The notes under the pieces were generated by a model. That model searched no databases. It worked only from the letters and a program-made list of their open reading frames with translations, and was not told the DNA's origin. A program made the translations under genes and the position numbers. From Arion vulgaris (taxonomy: Eukaryota > Mollusca > Gastropoda > Stylommatophora > Arionidae): a stretch of DNA of 64,000 nt. Below are positions 21,211-32,229 of this stretch, piece after piece (within the stretch, counting starts at the first letter, position 1; every line of letters begins with the position of its first letter). The stretch is from NCBI GenBank assembly GCA_020796225.1, contig CM036759.1:25838313-25902312 (forward strand), in the 5' to 3' direction.

Positions 21211-21345
21211 GCAGTGTGGCAACAATCCTGTAGCAGTGTGGCAACAATCCTGTAGCAGTGTGGCAACAACCTGTAGCAGTGCATCCTGTAGCAGTGTGGC
21301 AACAATCCTGTAGCAGTGTGGCAACAATCCTGTAGCAGTGTGACG
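21199..21345. repeat. Array of a 22-bp unit grown from a LINE 3' terminus
   Basis: Six to seven copies of CAACAATCCTGTAGCAGTGT plus GG. The same bases occur once as the 3' terminus of the related LINE at 35525-35552 (CAACAATCCGGTAGCAGTGT), which shows the source of the array. Confidence 0.9.
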
Positions 21346-21581
21346 TCTGTAGCTTTAAACGTTAGTGAGCTCGATCACAACCCAAGTGGACCTGGTTCAA
21401 ACTTTACGGTAGGCACTTTGGGAAGCAAATGTGTTCCCGTGAAATTTTACGAACGGTAAAAACAAACCTCAGAAATCAATGGTAAAGTACTGAACGTATA
21501 AATGGTGCCTAGAAAATCGACGACTTGTTTACTGTGGTGGATAGCGACATCTTGTAACGGATATGCCACGATGTTCATTTT
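21341..21581 (+). repeat. SINE-F copy 5
   Basis: tRNA-like head GTCTGTAGCTTTAAACGTTA with B-box-like CTGGTTCAAACTTT, then GGTAAAGTACTGAACGTAT and GGATATGCCACGATGTTCAT. It follows the 22-bp array directly and runs into a 53-bp array made from its own 3' end. Confidence 0.75.
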
Positions 21582-21700
21582 CATTTCTGCAGTATGGCGA
21601 CATCTTGTAACGGATATGCCACCATGTTCATTTTCATTTCTGCAGTATGGCGACATCTGTAACGGATATGCCACCATGTTCATTTCATTTCGCAGTAGCG
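21540..21700. repeat. Three-copy array of a 53-bp unit derived from the SINE-F 3' end
   Basis: Units contain CATCTTGTAACGGATATGCC and TTCATTTCTGCAGTATGGCG. The first half is the normal SINE-F ending. Confidence 0.85.
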
Positions 21701-22249
21701 ACAAGAAAGAAGAAGTACCAGATGATGCATAGCAGCTTACAATTGTAAATTGTACTGTACTTTGTGTGTCCTATCCATAACTACTTTCTTTCTTGTCCAA
21801 CTGTAATTTGTTGTCTTGCCCTTGTCAGCAGGTCTATGTCTATTATTACTGGCCATTTGATAATAAGTTTGCATTGGAGACATTATTGACAAATGTCTGC
21901 AATTTGAATGCCATGCTATATATATCTATAATCTATCTGGCAATGTTAAGTCGAGCAGTATATATATGCGGTTATGTTGGAAGTTGAAGAAACAAGACTT
22001 ATCTACTTGTAACTTCTAATCAATGTCTAGAATTATAAAGTTCAGAGAGTTGAAACTGTCAAGCCTGTAGCGTGTAATCAGTGTCAACTTGTGCTGCGCA
22101 ATGTAATGAACAGAAATTACTACAAACACGTCTCCCCAAGCCACCAATGAGCAGTAATTTGACACACATTTGTTCTGACAGTGATGCACTCGATGCATAT
22201 GCTTAATATGGAGGAACGTTTGCAACTCATATCAAAATATTTAATTTTC
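21701..22249. other. Stretch without a recognisable gene
   Basis: Unique AT-rich sequence; no motif recognised. Confidence 0.35.
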
Positions 22250-22960
22250 TTTTCTTGAAACTTGTTAATCTGTCCGTTGTTTGTCATTCTCTTTTGTTAA
22301 TCTGTCCGTTGTTTGTCATTTTCTTTTGTTAATTGTCTTGTTAATCTGTCCGTTGTTTGTCATTTTCTTTTGTTAATCTGTCCGTTGTTTGTCATTTTCT
22401 TTTGTTAATCTGTCCTTGTTAATCTGTCCTGTTTGTTTGCGTCGTTTCATCTTTTGTTAATCTGTCCGTTGTTTGTCATTTTCTTTTGTTAATCTGTCCG
22501 TTGTTTATTTTCTTTTGTTAATCTGTCCTGTTGTTTTGTCATTTTCTTTTGTTAATTCTGGTGTCGTCATTGTTTGTCTTTATCTTTTGTTAATCTGTCC
22601 GTTGTTTATTTTTTTTCTTTCTTTGTTAATCTGTCCGTTGTTTGTCATTTCTTTGTTAATCTGTCCGTTGTTTCATTTTCTTTGTTAATCTGTCCTGTTT
22701 GTTATTTTTCTTTTGTTAATCTGTCCCCTGTTTGTTATTTTCTTTGTTGATATATCCGTTGTTTGTTATTTTCTTTGTTAATCTGTCTGCTGTTTATGTC
22801 ATTTTCTTTGTTAATCTGTCCGCTGTTTGTCACTCTCTGTTTATCTGTCCGCTGTTTGTGTCATTTTCTTTGTTTATCTGTCCCCTGTTTGTCATTCTTT
22901 CTGTTCATCTGTTTGCTGTTTGTCGTTCTCTCTGTTCATGTGTCAGCTGTTATGACTTTA
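22250..22960. repeat. Array of a unit of about 33 bp, TTTGTTAATCTGTCCGTTGT
   Basis: About twenty diverged copies of TTTGTTAATCTGTCCGTTGT plus TTGTCATTTTCTT, drifting in the last third to TGTTTATCTGTCCGCTG. Frames of 71-77 codons inside it are repeat artefacts. Confidence 0.93.
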
Positions 22961-23047
22961 ATTGATGCTATCCACTGATGTCATATTCTCATATCTGCTG
23001 ATTTGTGTTGCAATATTTCTACTGTTATAATCTACTTTATTGTCTCT

Positions 23048-23297
23048 GATCAATGTCTGAACATATACGTTCTCTGCTAGCTATTCTTGATGCTCGTCTC
23101 TCTACGGTTATCACTATAATTATCTATCTGTATCTGGTCACTTTGACCTGGTACATCAGAATGCCATGTTCTGATCAATGTCTGAGCACATACGTTCTCT
23201 GCTAGCTATTCTTGATGCTCGTCTCTCTACGGTTATCACTATAATTATCTATCTGTATCTGGTCGCTTTGACCTGGTACATCAGAATACCATGTTCT
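23048..23297. repeat. Direct duplication of a 125-bp segment
   Basis: 23048-23172 and 23173-23297 are nearly identical, both starting GATCAATGTCTGARCAYATA and ending near CAGAATRCCATGTTCT. A few base changes indicate a recent event. Confidence 0.92.
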
Positions 23298-23489
23298 GGA
23301 TATAATCTCTGCGCCCTCTGGCACGCATGTTGTCAAATGAATCTAAATAAAATTTGTACGGGGCTAGCATACTTATCATGTAAAACATATTGTTATAAAA
23401 ATTGAAACAGTGAACATAACATGCTTTGACATCGAACTCTTCTCAAATACAGGCAAACAGTATTGATAGTTTATTTTTTTTTCACATAT

Positions 23490-23808
23490 AATTAATCACA
23501 TAGCAATGTAGAATTTCTATTGAAATAATGTGGAAATGTTTTGGTTGATATAATATAGCAACATATAATTTCTATTGAAATAATGTGGAAATGTATGGAA
23601 TTAATCACATAGCAATGTAGAATTTCTATTGAAATAATGTGGAAATGTTTTGGTTGATATAATATAGCAACATATAATTTCTATTGAAATAATGTGGAAA
23701 TGTATGGAATTAATCACATAGCAATGTAGAATTTCTATTGAAATAATGTGGAAATGTTTTGGTTGATATAATATAGCAACATATAATTTCTATTGAAATA
23801 ATGTGAAC
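23490..23808. repeat. Array of a 109-bp unit, three copies
   Basis: Units begin at 23491, 23600 and 23709 with ATTAATCACATAGCAATGTA. Within each unit AATTTCTATTGAAATAATGT occurs twice, so the unit is itself an internal duplication. Confidence 0.92.
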
Positions 23809-24477
23809 GTTTATGGTGACAGTAAATATTGTGAACGTTTATGGTGACAGTATGAGTTGTTTCCAGACATAGCTCGATCTATGTTTAAATTTGACAGCAT
23901 TAGTTTATGGTGTTCATTATATTTCAGCAGCAGGTGGTACCGGTATCTCGCTAGTTCATTCCCACTATATCATTCTTCGCAGGGGCTCTGACTACTCATG
24001 CCACATTTGATTATAATTACTTTTGATTCTAGGATCACATCCGCATTGATGGTCTAACCACCAACAAATTGTTCTTTGAGTAACCCCAGTATGTCCACTT
24101 AATCGATATTAAATGCACCTCTAATGTCACTTTCCAAGCCATTTATATCAGCTATTTTGTTCCCCCGTGTCCACTAGAGTTAGTTAATCCGAGTCTAATG
24201 CCCTGTAGATTTTCTTCATCATTAGTTATTAAATCAGCATTATTTTGTTTGCCTATAATGATAATTCAATAGATGATTTCTCGAATATCCTGATGGACAT
24301 CTCTAGAACAATTGTCTGCCTGAGTCACATATGGAGTTAGGGGTCAGCGCTCTCCGACGTTGACGTTTTCTAACAAAATTTGTGTGAGCTGGTTTTTTAT
24401 TTTGTTCATTATTTGAAATAGATGTTAGAGCTTGCTGTTTGTACTCGGTTCATACTTCGAGATATGTGAGAACCTCG
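23809..24477. other. Stretch without a recognisable gene
   Basis: Unique-looking DNA without a defensible open frame. Confidence 0.35.
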
Positions 24478-25026
24478 ATGTGTACTTTGTTCATTATTTG
24501 ATGTGTACTTTGTTCATTATTTGATGTGTACTTTGTTCATTATTTGATGTGTACTTTGTTCATTATTTGATGTGTACTTTGTCATTATTTGATGGTATAC
24601 TTTGTCATTGACTCTGATGTGTACTTTGTTCATTATTTGATGTGTACTTTGTTCATTATTTGATGTGTACTTTGTTCATTATTTGATGTGTACTTTGTTC
24701 ATTATTTGATGTGTGCTTTGTTCATTATTTGATGTGTACTTTGTTCATTATTTGATGTGTGCTTTGTTCATTATTTGATGTGTACTTTGTTCATTATTTG
24801 ATGTGTACTTTGTTCATTATTTGATGTGTGCTTTGTTCATTATTTGATGTGTACTTTGTTCATTATTTGATGTGTACTTTGTTTGTTCATTATTTGATGT
24901 GTACTTTGTTTGTTCATTATTTGATGTGTACTTTGTTCATTATTTGATGTGTACTTTGTTCATTATTTGATGTGTCTTTGTTCATTATTTGATGTGTACT
25001 TTGTTTTGTTCATTATTTGATGTGTA
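24478..25026. repeat. Array of a 23-bp unit, about 24 copies
   Basis: Units of GATGTGTACTTTGTTCATTA plus TTT, with occasional GTGCTTTG variants and TTTG insertions. Confidence 0.96.
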
Positions 25027-25139
25027 CCCACATACCTTCAGTCATGTTTTGGCTTAAGAATGTTAGTGATCAGATTTCATACCATAATATTTGCATAGAC
25101 TACGGTACATTTTCACTCTGTAGCGCGCGCACAACAGAC

Positions 25140-25712
25140 ATACATATACACACGCACATATACTACGAAACACCGCACATATACTCACGCGCACATATAC
25201 TGCACCGCACATATACCTGCACACGCACATATACCTCGCACACGCACATATACCTCGCACACGCACATATACCTGCACTACCGACCACATATACCTCGCA
25301 CACATACCTGCCGCACATGCACATATACTCGCACACATGCATCATATACACACATGCACATATACTACGCACACATGCACATATACTACGCACACATGCA
25401 CATATACTACGCACACATGCACATATACTACGCACACATGCACATATACTACTGCACACATGCACATATACTACGCACACATGCATATACTACGCACACA
25501 TGCACATATACTACCATGCACATATACTACGCACACATGCACATATACTACGCACACATGCACATATACTACGCACACATGCACATATACTACGCACACA
25601 TGCACATATACTACGCACACATGCACATATACTACAACATGCACATATACTACGCACACATTACTACGCACATACTACGCACACATTCACATATACTACA
25701 CACAGTGCATAT
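25140..25712. repeat. Array of a 21-bp unit, about 22 copies
   Basis: Units of CACATGCACATATACTACGC plus A, with a diverged left part (CACATATACCTCGCACACG). The unit length is divisible by three, so frames of up to 243 codons cross it; these are not genes. Confidence 0.95.
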
Positions 25713-26154
25713 GCTTTTGATGAATATACAACTTTATTGTTAAATTAAAAAACATAAACTATTTTAGTTGGGATCAATTTCTGTGCTATCAACTCATTGA
25801 ACCAGAACTAAACAGCCACAATATATATATATATATACACACACACAACTAATTATGTCCTGTATCTTATTTCAATCCTTGATTGTCCCCCTTTGTCTCA
25901 TTTATTGTTCCTTGATTGTCCCCCCTTGTCTCATTTATTGTTTGGTGTGTGCAGCTATATCTTCTATATTTATCATTCTACTACTGATCGCCATCTAGTC
26001 TATCTGGTTTACCATACACTGGCATTTGCCATTTCCTGAGACTCGCTCGTCTATGAAAAACGTCAATTGATGAGCTTAATATCCCGTGGGGATAATTGCC
26101 GACAAGTAAACATAATCTTGATGGGTTTAGAATCAAGCTTCATCAACATTTGTT
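25713..26154. other. Stretch without a recognisable gene
   Basis: Contains (AT)n/(AC)n at 25821-25848 and a two-copy CCTTGATTGTCCCCCYTTGT repeat at about 25877-25940. Confidence 0.45.
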
Positions 26155-26400
26155 CGTCTCTTAACTCTCCTTGAAGCATAATGCATCAATAAATCTACAC
26201 CCCCACCCTTCCCAATCCCCACCTTTAGCAAGCCAACTTAGTTCATTCAAGGTCATTTCCGCTTCTCTTTCTTTGTTCACAGTTCGTCTTCTTGTCTCTA
26301 GGTCTTTCCTTACCCCTCTTTCCGCACGGATTTTATCTAAGAGCCCAATGTTGGTGTCTGGTCTTCTTATTTGCATTCCTCCTGTATGCCGCAACCGAGG
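26155..26400 (-). pseudogene. LINE C-terminal fragment
   Basis: The minus-strand frame 26394-26161 runs GGMQIRRPDTNIGLLDKIRA, then KEREAEMTLNELSWLAKGGD, and ends in GCRFIDALCFKES. The closing L-A-x-D-x-x-x-W-x-x-F-[IV]-x-A-L-C pattern is typical of some LINE proteins. I have not placed the clade. Confidence 0.5.
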
Positions 26401-26439
26401 CTTGGAACAGAATTTTGAAAACTTTATGTCGAATTGTCA

Positions 26440-26865
26440 ACTCTGTCATCATCTGATCATCACGTCATCATATCATGATCATCACCGTCATCATCATCAT
26501 CATCATCACATCATCATATCATCACCGTCATCATCATCATCACCGTCATCATCATCATCACCATCATCACCATCATCACCGTCTACACAATTTGCTATAA
26601 ATCACACCTCATCATTATCACTCATCATCATCATCACCGTCATCATATCACCGTCATCATCATCATCACACCCATCACATCATACCGTCATCATCATCAC
26701 TCACAATCATCACACACACACACACACTATCACTCACACAATCATACTCACACACACACATCATACCCACACATCATCATCACTCACACATCACCTCACA
26801 CACACTCACACACCGTCATCATATCATACGTCACATCATCATCATCACCGTCATCATCATCATCG
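26440..26865. repeat. TCA trinucleotide-rich tract with interspersed CA runs
   Basis: Long (TCA)n interrupted by CCG, CAC and TAT, with (CA)n near 26709-26820. The 242-codon + frame over it is low-complexity. Confidence 0.93.
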
Positions 26866-27105
26866 GGGTTACGGACCAAATTTGGGGTCTAAAGAATAGA
26901 ACCACCGTTACCTGCCACGCATGTCGTAAGAGGCGATTAAGGAGGTTTGGCTGAAATCGGATGCACATGTCCTAAACGTGTAGAAGTCTATGCGTTTAGG
27001 GGCCTACCAAACCAATGTGCAACGTATACACGTTCTTGGCAAAGATCAAACATATCACAAAGAGTGATTAAAATTGGTCGTAAAGAACGAACGCAAAGAA
27101 GAAAG
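26864..27105 (+). mobile_element. SINE-A copy 3, inserted in the TCA tract
   Basis: Complete except for the first few head bases: core CATGTCGTAAGAGGCGATTA, then CAACGTATACACGTTCTTGG, tail GAAGAAAG. ATCATCATC sequence lies immediately on both sides, consistent with insertion into the microsatellite. Confidence 0.88.
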
Positions 27106-27374
27106 ATCATCATCATAACAATATACTTATCAAGACTCTTTAAAATAAAGTAGTTCGCAATACCATTAAAAAATTTGGCTGATTTGTTCTTGTAAGCAAC
27201 TGGGAGTGCCAATATTTATTTGTTTTAGAACGATCTTAAAGAAAATTCATTTACCTACAAAATGGTATATTACTCATAAAAATCTTAATAATTAAGACAA
27301 CTACAGCTGAATGTGTACGTACACCTGCAATGGGTAAATATGACCTAAATTTAATTCAGCCACAACCCGTTTTT
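27106..27374. other. Stretch without a recognisable gene
   Basis: AT-rich; nothing recognisable. Confidence 0.3.
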
Positions 27375-27445
27375 CAATTCAGTCTTCGTGCCGTGCCGGC
27401 TGACGTAGGCGATCATGGATCTCCACAAATCTGTCTCTTGCGTTT
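27375..27445 (-). pseudogene. Short LINE C-terminal tail
   Basis: The minus strand encodes T-D-L-W-R-S-M-I-A-Y-V-S-R-H, resembling the closing block of LINE proteins seen also at 20335. Confidence 0.4.
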
Positions 27446-28434
27446 GTTATCTTCAGATGTTGACACTCTTCCGTGCCATGTAGAGGATATTCAAAATGTT
27501 ATCTCTTGGTCTCCTCTGTCTAGTCTCCCCTCGATTTTACCGGTTGTTACATTATGTTATAAACCTCATTTTCTCATCACGTACGAAAAATGATGACTGC
27601 CGCTTTCTTATGTTGATGATAAGCTATCTCTGTGTCTTGACCTCATTCAACACCTCAACATTAGTCATTTTAAAACCCGATTTTATCATTTCTTAAAACC
27701 ACATCTCTGTGCATCTCAGAGATTTTTCGATCTATTTTTTTAAAGTTCAATTCAGTAGCTAATCATAAAAACTTATTATTTTTCTCTCATGAAAACCTGC
27801 TGTTACTTTCTCTTCCCTTTATAATAAATAACACATCGCTGCACCTTGAACACGCAATCGTATGCGGAATCTATTCATAGTATCATTCTGCCTTACACAT
27901 GTGTAGACCTTGTCTCACTTGTCTGGATTCATTAAACTACAACATGCATGAAGATACTTCACAATCTAGTTGAATTCACAGCAACGTCTGTCACTTACCA
28001 GACAAAAAAGGAAGAGATGCACTTGCAGAAATTTATTCTGGGACTACGTAATGCCGCTCTTAGTGATTAGAGACAACAGAATTATCTCCCATTTTCCCCC
28101 TGGCCTGTGATCACCGTATGTTTGACTTGACTTGTTTAATGTTCAGGGTAATTTGAAATGAGGGTGGGTAAGGTCAAGGCCACCGTAGAAATTGTGGATA
28201 CTTAATTAGAACATTTTGATTGAGGCTCTCTTGGGTAACACGCGAGTTCAGTAGAACGGGAGCAACGGAAGGGCACACATCTTATTGGAAAGGGGATGGT
28301 TTCCTGGTCCTAACTACGGGATGTATTCTTATTTTATTATCGTCTTTTATGCCTCATTGTTTTATGTTGTATAAAGCGAACATTCGTGTCTCTCTCTCTC
28401 TCTCTCCCCTTAAAATATAGCTTCAACTTATCAC
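27446..28434. other. Stretch without a recognisable gene
   Basis: Unique-looking DNA; (TC)n at 28389-28406. Short frames only. Confidence 0.35.
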
Positions 28435-28436
28435 TA

Positions 28437-28520
28437 TAGTCTGTCCATTAATTCGTGAGCACGTTTGAAATTGATTTTCTCGAAAACTACCTGTTGGATC
28501 TCAGTGATTTTTTGCATGCA
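28437..28520 (+). repeat. Left terminal inverted repeat
   Basis: Eighty-four bases match the reverse complement of 32876-32958 apart from the first base and the length of a T run. A weaker shared stretch (CCATGACGCTA) continues inward at about 28531 and 32855. Confidence 0.92.
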
Positions 28521-28968
28521 TCCATGACGCTAAAATAAAGCTAACCAGTAGTCCATAGATGCTACGGATTTTGCACATCGGCGAATTCCTTTGATCTTTT
28601 ATGACAATTGCAAATACAGGGGCTCAAATTTTAGATTTTACAGTATCCTAGAATTTGTCCATGTCAATTCTATTCATAGGTGTATCTCCATATTAACTTG
28701 ATAGGTGAAGTAATTAAGTGTGTTGCCCTTTATGTGCAATCGTGAACTTGGATACAATATGCAACAGTTAGTCCTCCCCTTCGGTCACCATTAGACCCCA
28801 GGGTGTCTTAACTTCACCACAAATTGTATGATGGTAGACGCATTTGGATATGGAAATGTATACGTTGCTATTTCTCAGTCTGTAATCAAAATATGATTTG
28901 TATCATCCCGAATCTGACGATTCCATGAGGTTGATAATTGTTACTGGCTGGACAAATTGTAATCCATC

Positions 28969-30150
28969 TCAGTGCCAGTACTCGTCTTCCTCTCGGAGCA
29001 CATGTTCAACACACTTCTTCCAGAACTGCATGTCTATCATTGAGAAGGACTCACGTGTCAGAACTTCAACATCACACATTTTAAACGTCCTGTTCTGTTC
29101 GGCAACTTGCCCTTTACTTTAGCCCAGACAAGCTCTATCGGATTGAGGTGAGCATGATATGGAGGTAGTCGCAAAGACGTGTGGCCGTATTCCGCAATGA
29201 TTTTGTCAATATGAAACACCTTTGTCTTATTTGTCATCCTCACCAGGTGCAACAACTCGGGTTTCAAATATGTATCATCGAAGCTGACATTTTCCTTAGC
29301 AAGCCAAGTCCTAATTTGATCTTTTGTATTAGATGCAGTTGGTACTTTGTCTTCCGCTGATACTGCGTTGTGATAGGATGCATTATCCATTACGAAGCAT
29401 GATGGTCTGTTTAGAATTGGAAGTAGATCTTTCTCCATCCAGTGCCTGAAAATATGTCCATTCATTTCTGTGTGGTAGTCCCTACCGTCGGTACTTTTTG
29501 ATTGGAAAATAAGTCCAGCGTCATGGACAAGACCTTCTTCACTGCTTCCTGCATGTGTTAGTATAATACGCTGGCCTTTGCTGCTTGGTATTTTTCTTTT
29601 CTGTTCACCGTCTACTGATTGCCATTCTTTAGCATTGGGGTGGTGAGCATTGACCCAGGATTCGTCCAAATATACAATATCATAGCCTTGCCTCCGCCGC
29701 TCACGGATCTGCCTCAGGTATTTACTTCGGGCAGCAATTAAATGTGGCTTTTCACAAATAATATTCCTGCCGCCTATAGTTTTTCTGAAGGTGAAGCCGG
29801 CGGCTCTTACAATTTTTCATAGAGTACTTTTAGAAATGTAGTTTTAATTTCAGTTTCCTGAGAGTAACAAGTTGATTTGTCGCAAACATTTTCAAGAGCT
29901 TCCGTCTTATGACATCTATGTCAAAGTCGTCAATTGTTCTTTTCCTTCCTTGCTTGACATTAGTGCACCTTGTGTCCTGTTTAATCCATCGGGAAAAGGA
30001 TTCTCTATTCAAACCAAGCGCCAGTTGCGTTCGTTTCTCAGGGTTATGAATATCGCAATATAGATGACCTCTCTTAGATTCCCTACGGAAGTGTTGGTAT
30101 AGTAAAACTGTAACCTTCTGCATTGTTATAAATGTGCACTTCAGACTCAT
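28969..30150 (-). pseudogene. Broken DDE transposase, Tc1/mariner (IS630) superfamily
   Basis: The N-terminal part (frame from about 30150 to 29830) holds a helix-turn-helix-like region (KRTQLALGLNRESFSRWIKQ) and ends with LRKLKLKLHF. The frame is then shifted, and a stop at 29817-29819 stands where W would be expected. The catalytic part runs from 29816 with GRNIICEKPHLIAARSKYLR, then IVYLDESWVNAHH (first D at 29664-29666), FVMDNASYH (second D at 29385-29387) and NPIELVWAKVKGK (E at 29133-29135). By my count 83 residues separate the second D and the E, far above the 34-39 of ordinary Tc1/mariner enzymes. A frameshift at about 29105 separates the final part, whose stop is at 28969-28971. At about 394 codons overall, at least three lesions make it inactive. 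It would cut and paste its element at TA sites. I recall a described lineage (Sailor, DD82E) with such spacing and think this belongs there. Confidence 0.85.
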
Positions 30151-30710
30151 TATGAATGTGATATCAATGTCAGTTTTGATAAGCCAACAAATATGATACA
30201 ATAGCTTCATACAAATAGCGAGATACGCCTATAACTATACAACGGTATCCCAATTATAACGTCATATGCTTTCCGCTTTCAAAGTCGACTGGGTTAGGTC
30301 GTGGCCAACGTTACTAACTGGCCACAGCGCGGACGGCAATATTGCCATGTGACGTCACAGGCTGAGGCCGTGTATTCTCACAGACTAACTATTGACTGTT
30401 ACTATTGGGAAACGCTGATCTAGACAATACATCTTGCAGATGTTAGAAACTTGTTGTTGGATGCATGTGTGTATTACAGAAGATGTTTTCTGATAAGTAG
30501 CTATAGTTGTTGCTCTCACATACTATTTTAGTTTAATTTTATACAGAATACTTAGATTAATTTTAAATATGATAACTATTGTACTTACATCAGCTTATGG
30601 TAGTCTCTCTTCAGTTATCCATGAATAAGTAAGCTACATGTTTGCACAACACCACATCTTGATTAGCACATAAACTAACATCACTTATCAGTAATCCACG
30701 AATTAGTCAG

Positions 30711-31048
30711 TCACAAATTTGCACATCACCACAGCTTGATTAGCACAGAAACTAAACAGTATTACATAAATATATTTATCTACTACTGAATTTTGCTACT
30801 TTCCTTTTTGTGAAGAAGCAGTTTGCTGAACATTGCATTGATCATTCCTTATTTTCCTTAATTGTTGAGGAAAATGTTAGCAAATGTTGGAACCGCGGAC
30901 AATAAAGTTTTTCTTTTGAGCTCCGAGATCACATGCAGTACTGTCTAATGAGAATTTTATGTAGCTGGCAGTTACAATTTGTATGACAATCTCCTTCTGG
31001 TTTGTCGTGACCAAGAACTTATCTTCATAGTCAGATGATATCGGCTTT
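30711..31048. repeat. Direct duplication of about 320-340 bp, copy 1 of 2
   Basis: 30711-31048 matches 31492-31808 over its length with scattered changes and indels, including CTACTGAATTTTGCT and GAGGAAAATGTT blocks and the coding-like part described separately. The copies are separated by an array of 45-bp units. Confidence 0.85.
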
Positions 31049-31161
31049 TGAACAACTATATATGATATGAAGCAGAGAACAGTGAGATCTTGTGATAGGT
31101 ACTTCAGTCCACCCCTATCTATTAAATATGTGTAGTTAAATGAAACACCATTTTTATTACA
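30877..31161 (-). pseudogene. Coding-like open frame with P-element-type C-terminal signature
   Basis: A 94-codon minus-strand frame without any methionine lies between stops at 31162-31164 and 30877-30879. It reads like real protein: NYTYLIDRGGLKYLSQDLTV, then VVQKPISSDYEDKFLVTTNQ, KEIVIQIVTASYIKFSLDST and RGSNIC at the end. L-I-D-R-G-G-L-x-Y-x-S resembles the conserved R-G-G-L-x-x-P-S block near the C terminus of P-element and THAP9-like transposases; that link is from memory and uncertain. It may be an exon or a remnant of a nested DNA transposon. A diverged copy lies at 31635-31817. Confidence 0.45.
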
Positions 31162-31445
31162 TTATGTCGAAGGAGATCAATAGTCTACATACCAACTTTT
31201 ATTACATTATGTCGAAGGAGATCAATAGTCTACATACCAACTTTTATTACATTATGTCGAATGAAATCAATAGTCTACATGACAACTTTTGATACATTAT
31301 ATCGAATGAAATCAAGTCTACATGACAACTTTTGATACATTATGTCGAAAGAGATCAATAGTCTACATGCCAACTTTTGTTACATTATGTCGAAGGAGAT
31401 TAAGTCTATGTGACAACTTTTGATACATTATGTCCGAAGAGATCA
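31140..31445. repeat. Array of a unit of about 42-46 bp, about seven copies
   Basis: Units contain TTACATTATGTCGAAGGAGA and TCAATAGTCTACATACCAAC, degenerating rightwards. The array lies between the two copies of the duplicated segment. Confidence 0.88.
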
Positions 31446-31491
31446 CTAGTGATACAGGATAACAAGGGAAAACAAAATTCTGTGCCAATCA

Positions 31492-31808
31492 ATTTTCACA
31501 ACACTACAACTTGATTAGCACATAAATTAAACAGTATTACACAAATATATTTATCTACTACTGAATTTTGCTTCTTTCCTTTTTGTGAAAAAGCAGCTTG
31601 CTGAACATTGCATTGAACATTCCTGATTTTTATATCATTGTTGAGGAAAATGTTGGAACCGCAGACAATAAAATATTTCTTTTTGAGCTCCGCAGATACA
31701 TACAGTACTGTCTAATGAGAATTTCATGTAACTGGTAGTTACAATTTGTATGACAGTCTCCTTATGGTTTGTCGTGGCTAAGAACTTATCTCCATATCCA
31801 GATGATAT
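31492..31808. repeat. Direct duplication of about 320 bp, copy 2 of 2
   Basis: Partner of 30711-31048; the ATTTATCTACTACTGAATTT and TACAGTACTGTCTAATGAGA blocks are shared. Confidence 0.85.
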
Positions 31809-31817
31809 GAGGACAGA
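31635..31817 (-). pseudogene. Diverged second copy of the P-element-like open frame
   Basis: Sixty codons on the minus strand include SSGYGDKFLATTNHKETVIQ and IVTTSYMKFSLDSTVC, aligned to the copy at 30877-31161. A one-base length difference then throws it out of frame before the stop at 31635-31637. Many changes are conservative, which suggests that the sequence was once under protein-level selection. Confidence 0.4.
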
Positions 31818-31828
31818 TCAGGTTCAAT

Positions 31829-32211
31829 TTAATATGTCATAAATGCAAAACACTGAGTGTTATACCCTTTTCTGTTATCTTTAGTTCTGACCAGATGGAA
31901 CTGCTCAGCTGGGAATTGGAGTGTTTTCTCTGGCACAAAACTAATGCTTGTTGTGGATGATAAACTAATTGCTTCAACCAGATTATCATGTGCCATTGTC
32001 ATGTAATAGTCAATAGTTGGTGCTCTTCTAAATCTTTTCATGATTTACATGGACAAGAGGTTTTCAACATGAAACCATCTCTCAATTTTTCACTATTTGA
32101 CAGCCAGTTAAAGGAACTCTTATCTATGGAAACTTTCTTTAGGTGAACAGTAAAAGACATGTCTTGATCTATTTTAATACTGAGTCCTATAGCTGGTGCT
32201 TTCAATAATTA
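31829..32211 (-). other. Two abutting unrecognised open frames inside the transposon
   Basis: On the minus strand a frame open from 32208 includes APAIGLSIKIDQD, then ATG at 32158-32160 (MSFTVHLKKVSIDKSSFNWL) and ends CPCKS at 32038-32040. A second frame starts at 32041, overlapping by four bases (MKRFRRAPTIDYYMTMAHDN, later SFVPEKTLQFPAEQFHLVRT), and stops at 31829-31831. Both have balanced, protein-like composition. The four-base ATGA overlap could be a real junction or a frameshift in one old gene. I recognise no family. Confidence 0.35.
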
Positions 32212-32229
32212 TACAATAGAATATGTTCC

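Noticed and set aside
25017..25748. 243-codon open frame rich in H, T, I, Y
   Set aside because: Product of the 21-bp CACATGCACATATACTACGC array; composition is that of the repeat.
26171..26899. 242-codon open frame rich in H and S
   Set aside because: Covers the TCA/CA microsatellite and the start of a SINE; low complexity.
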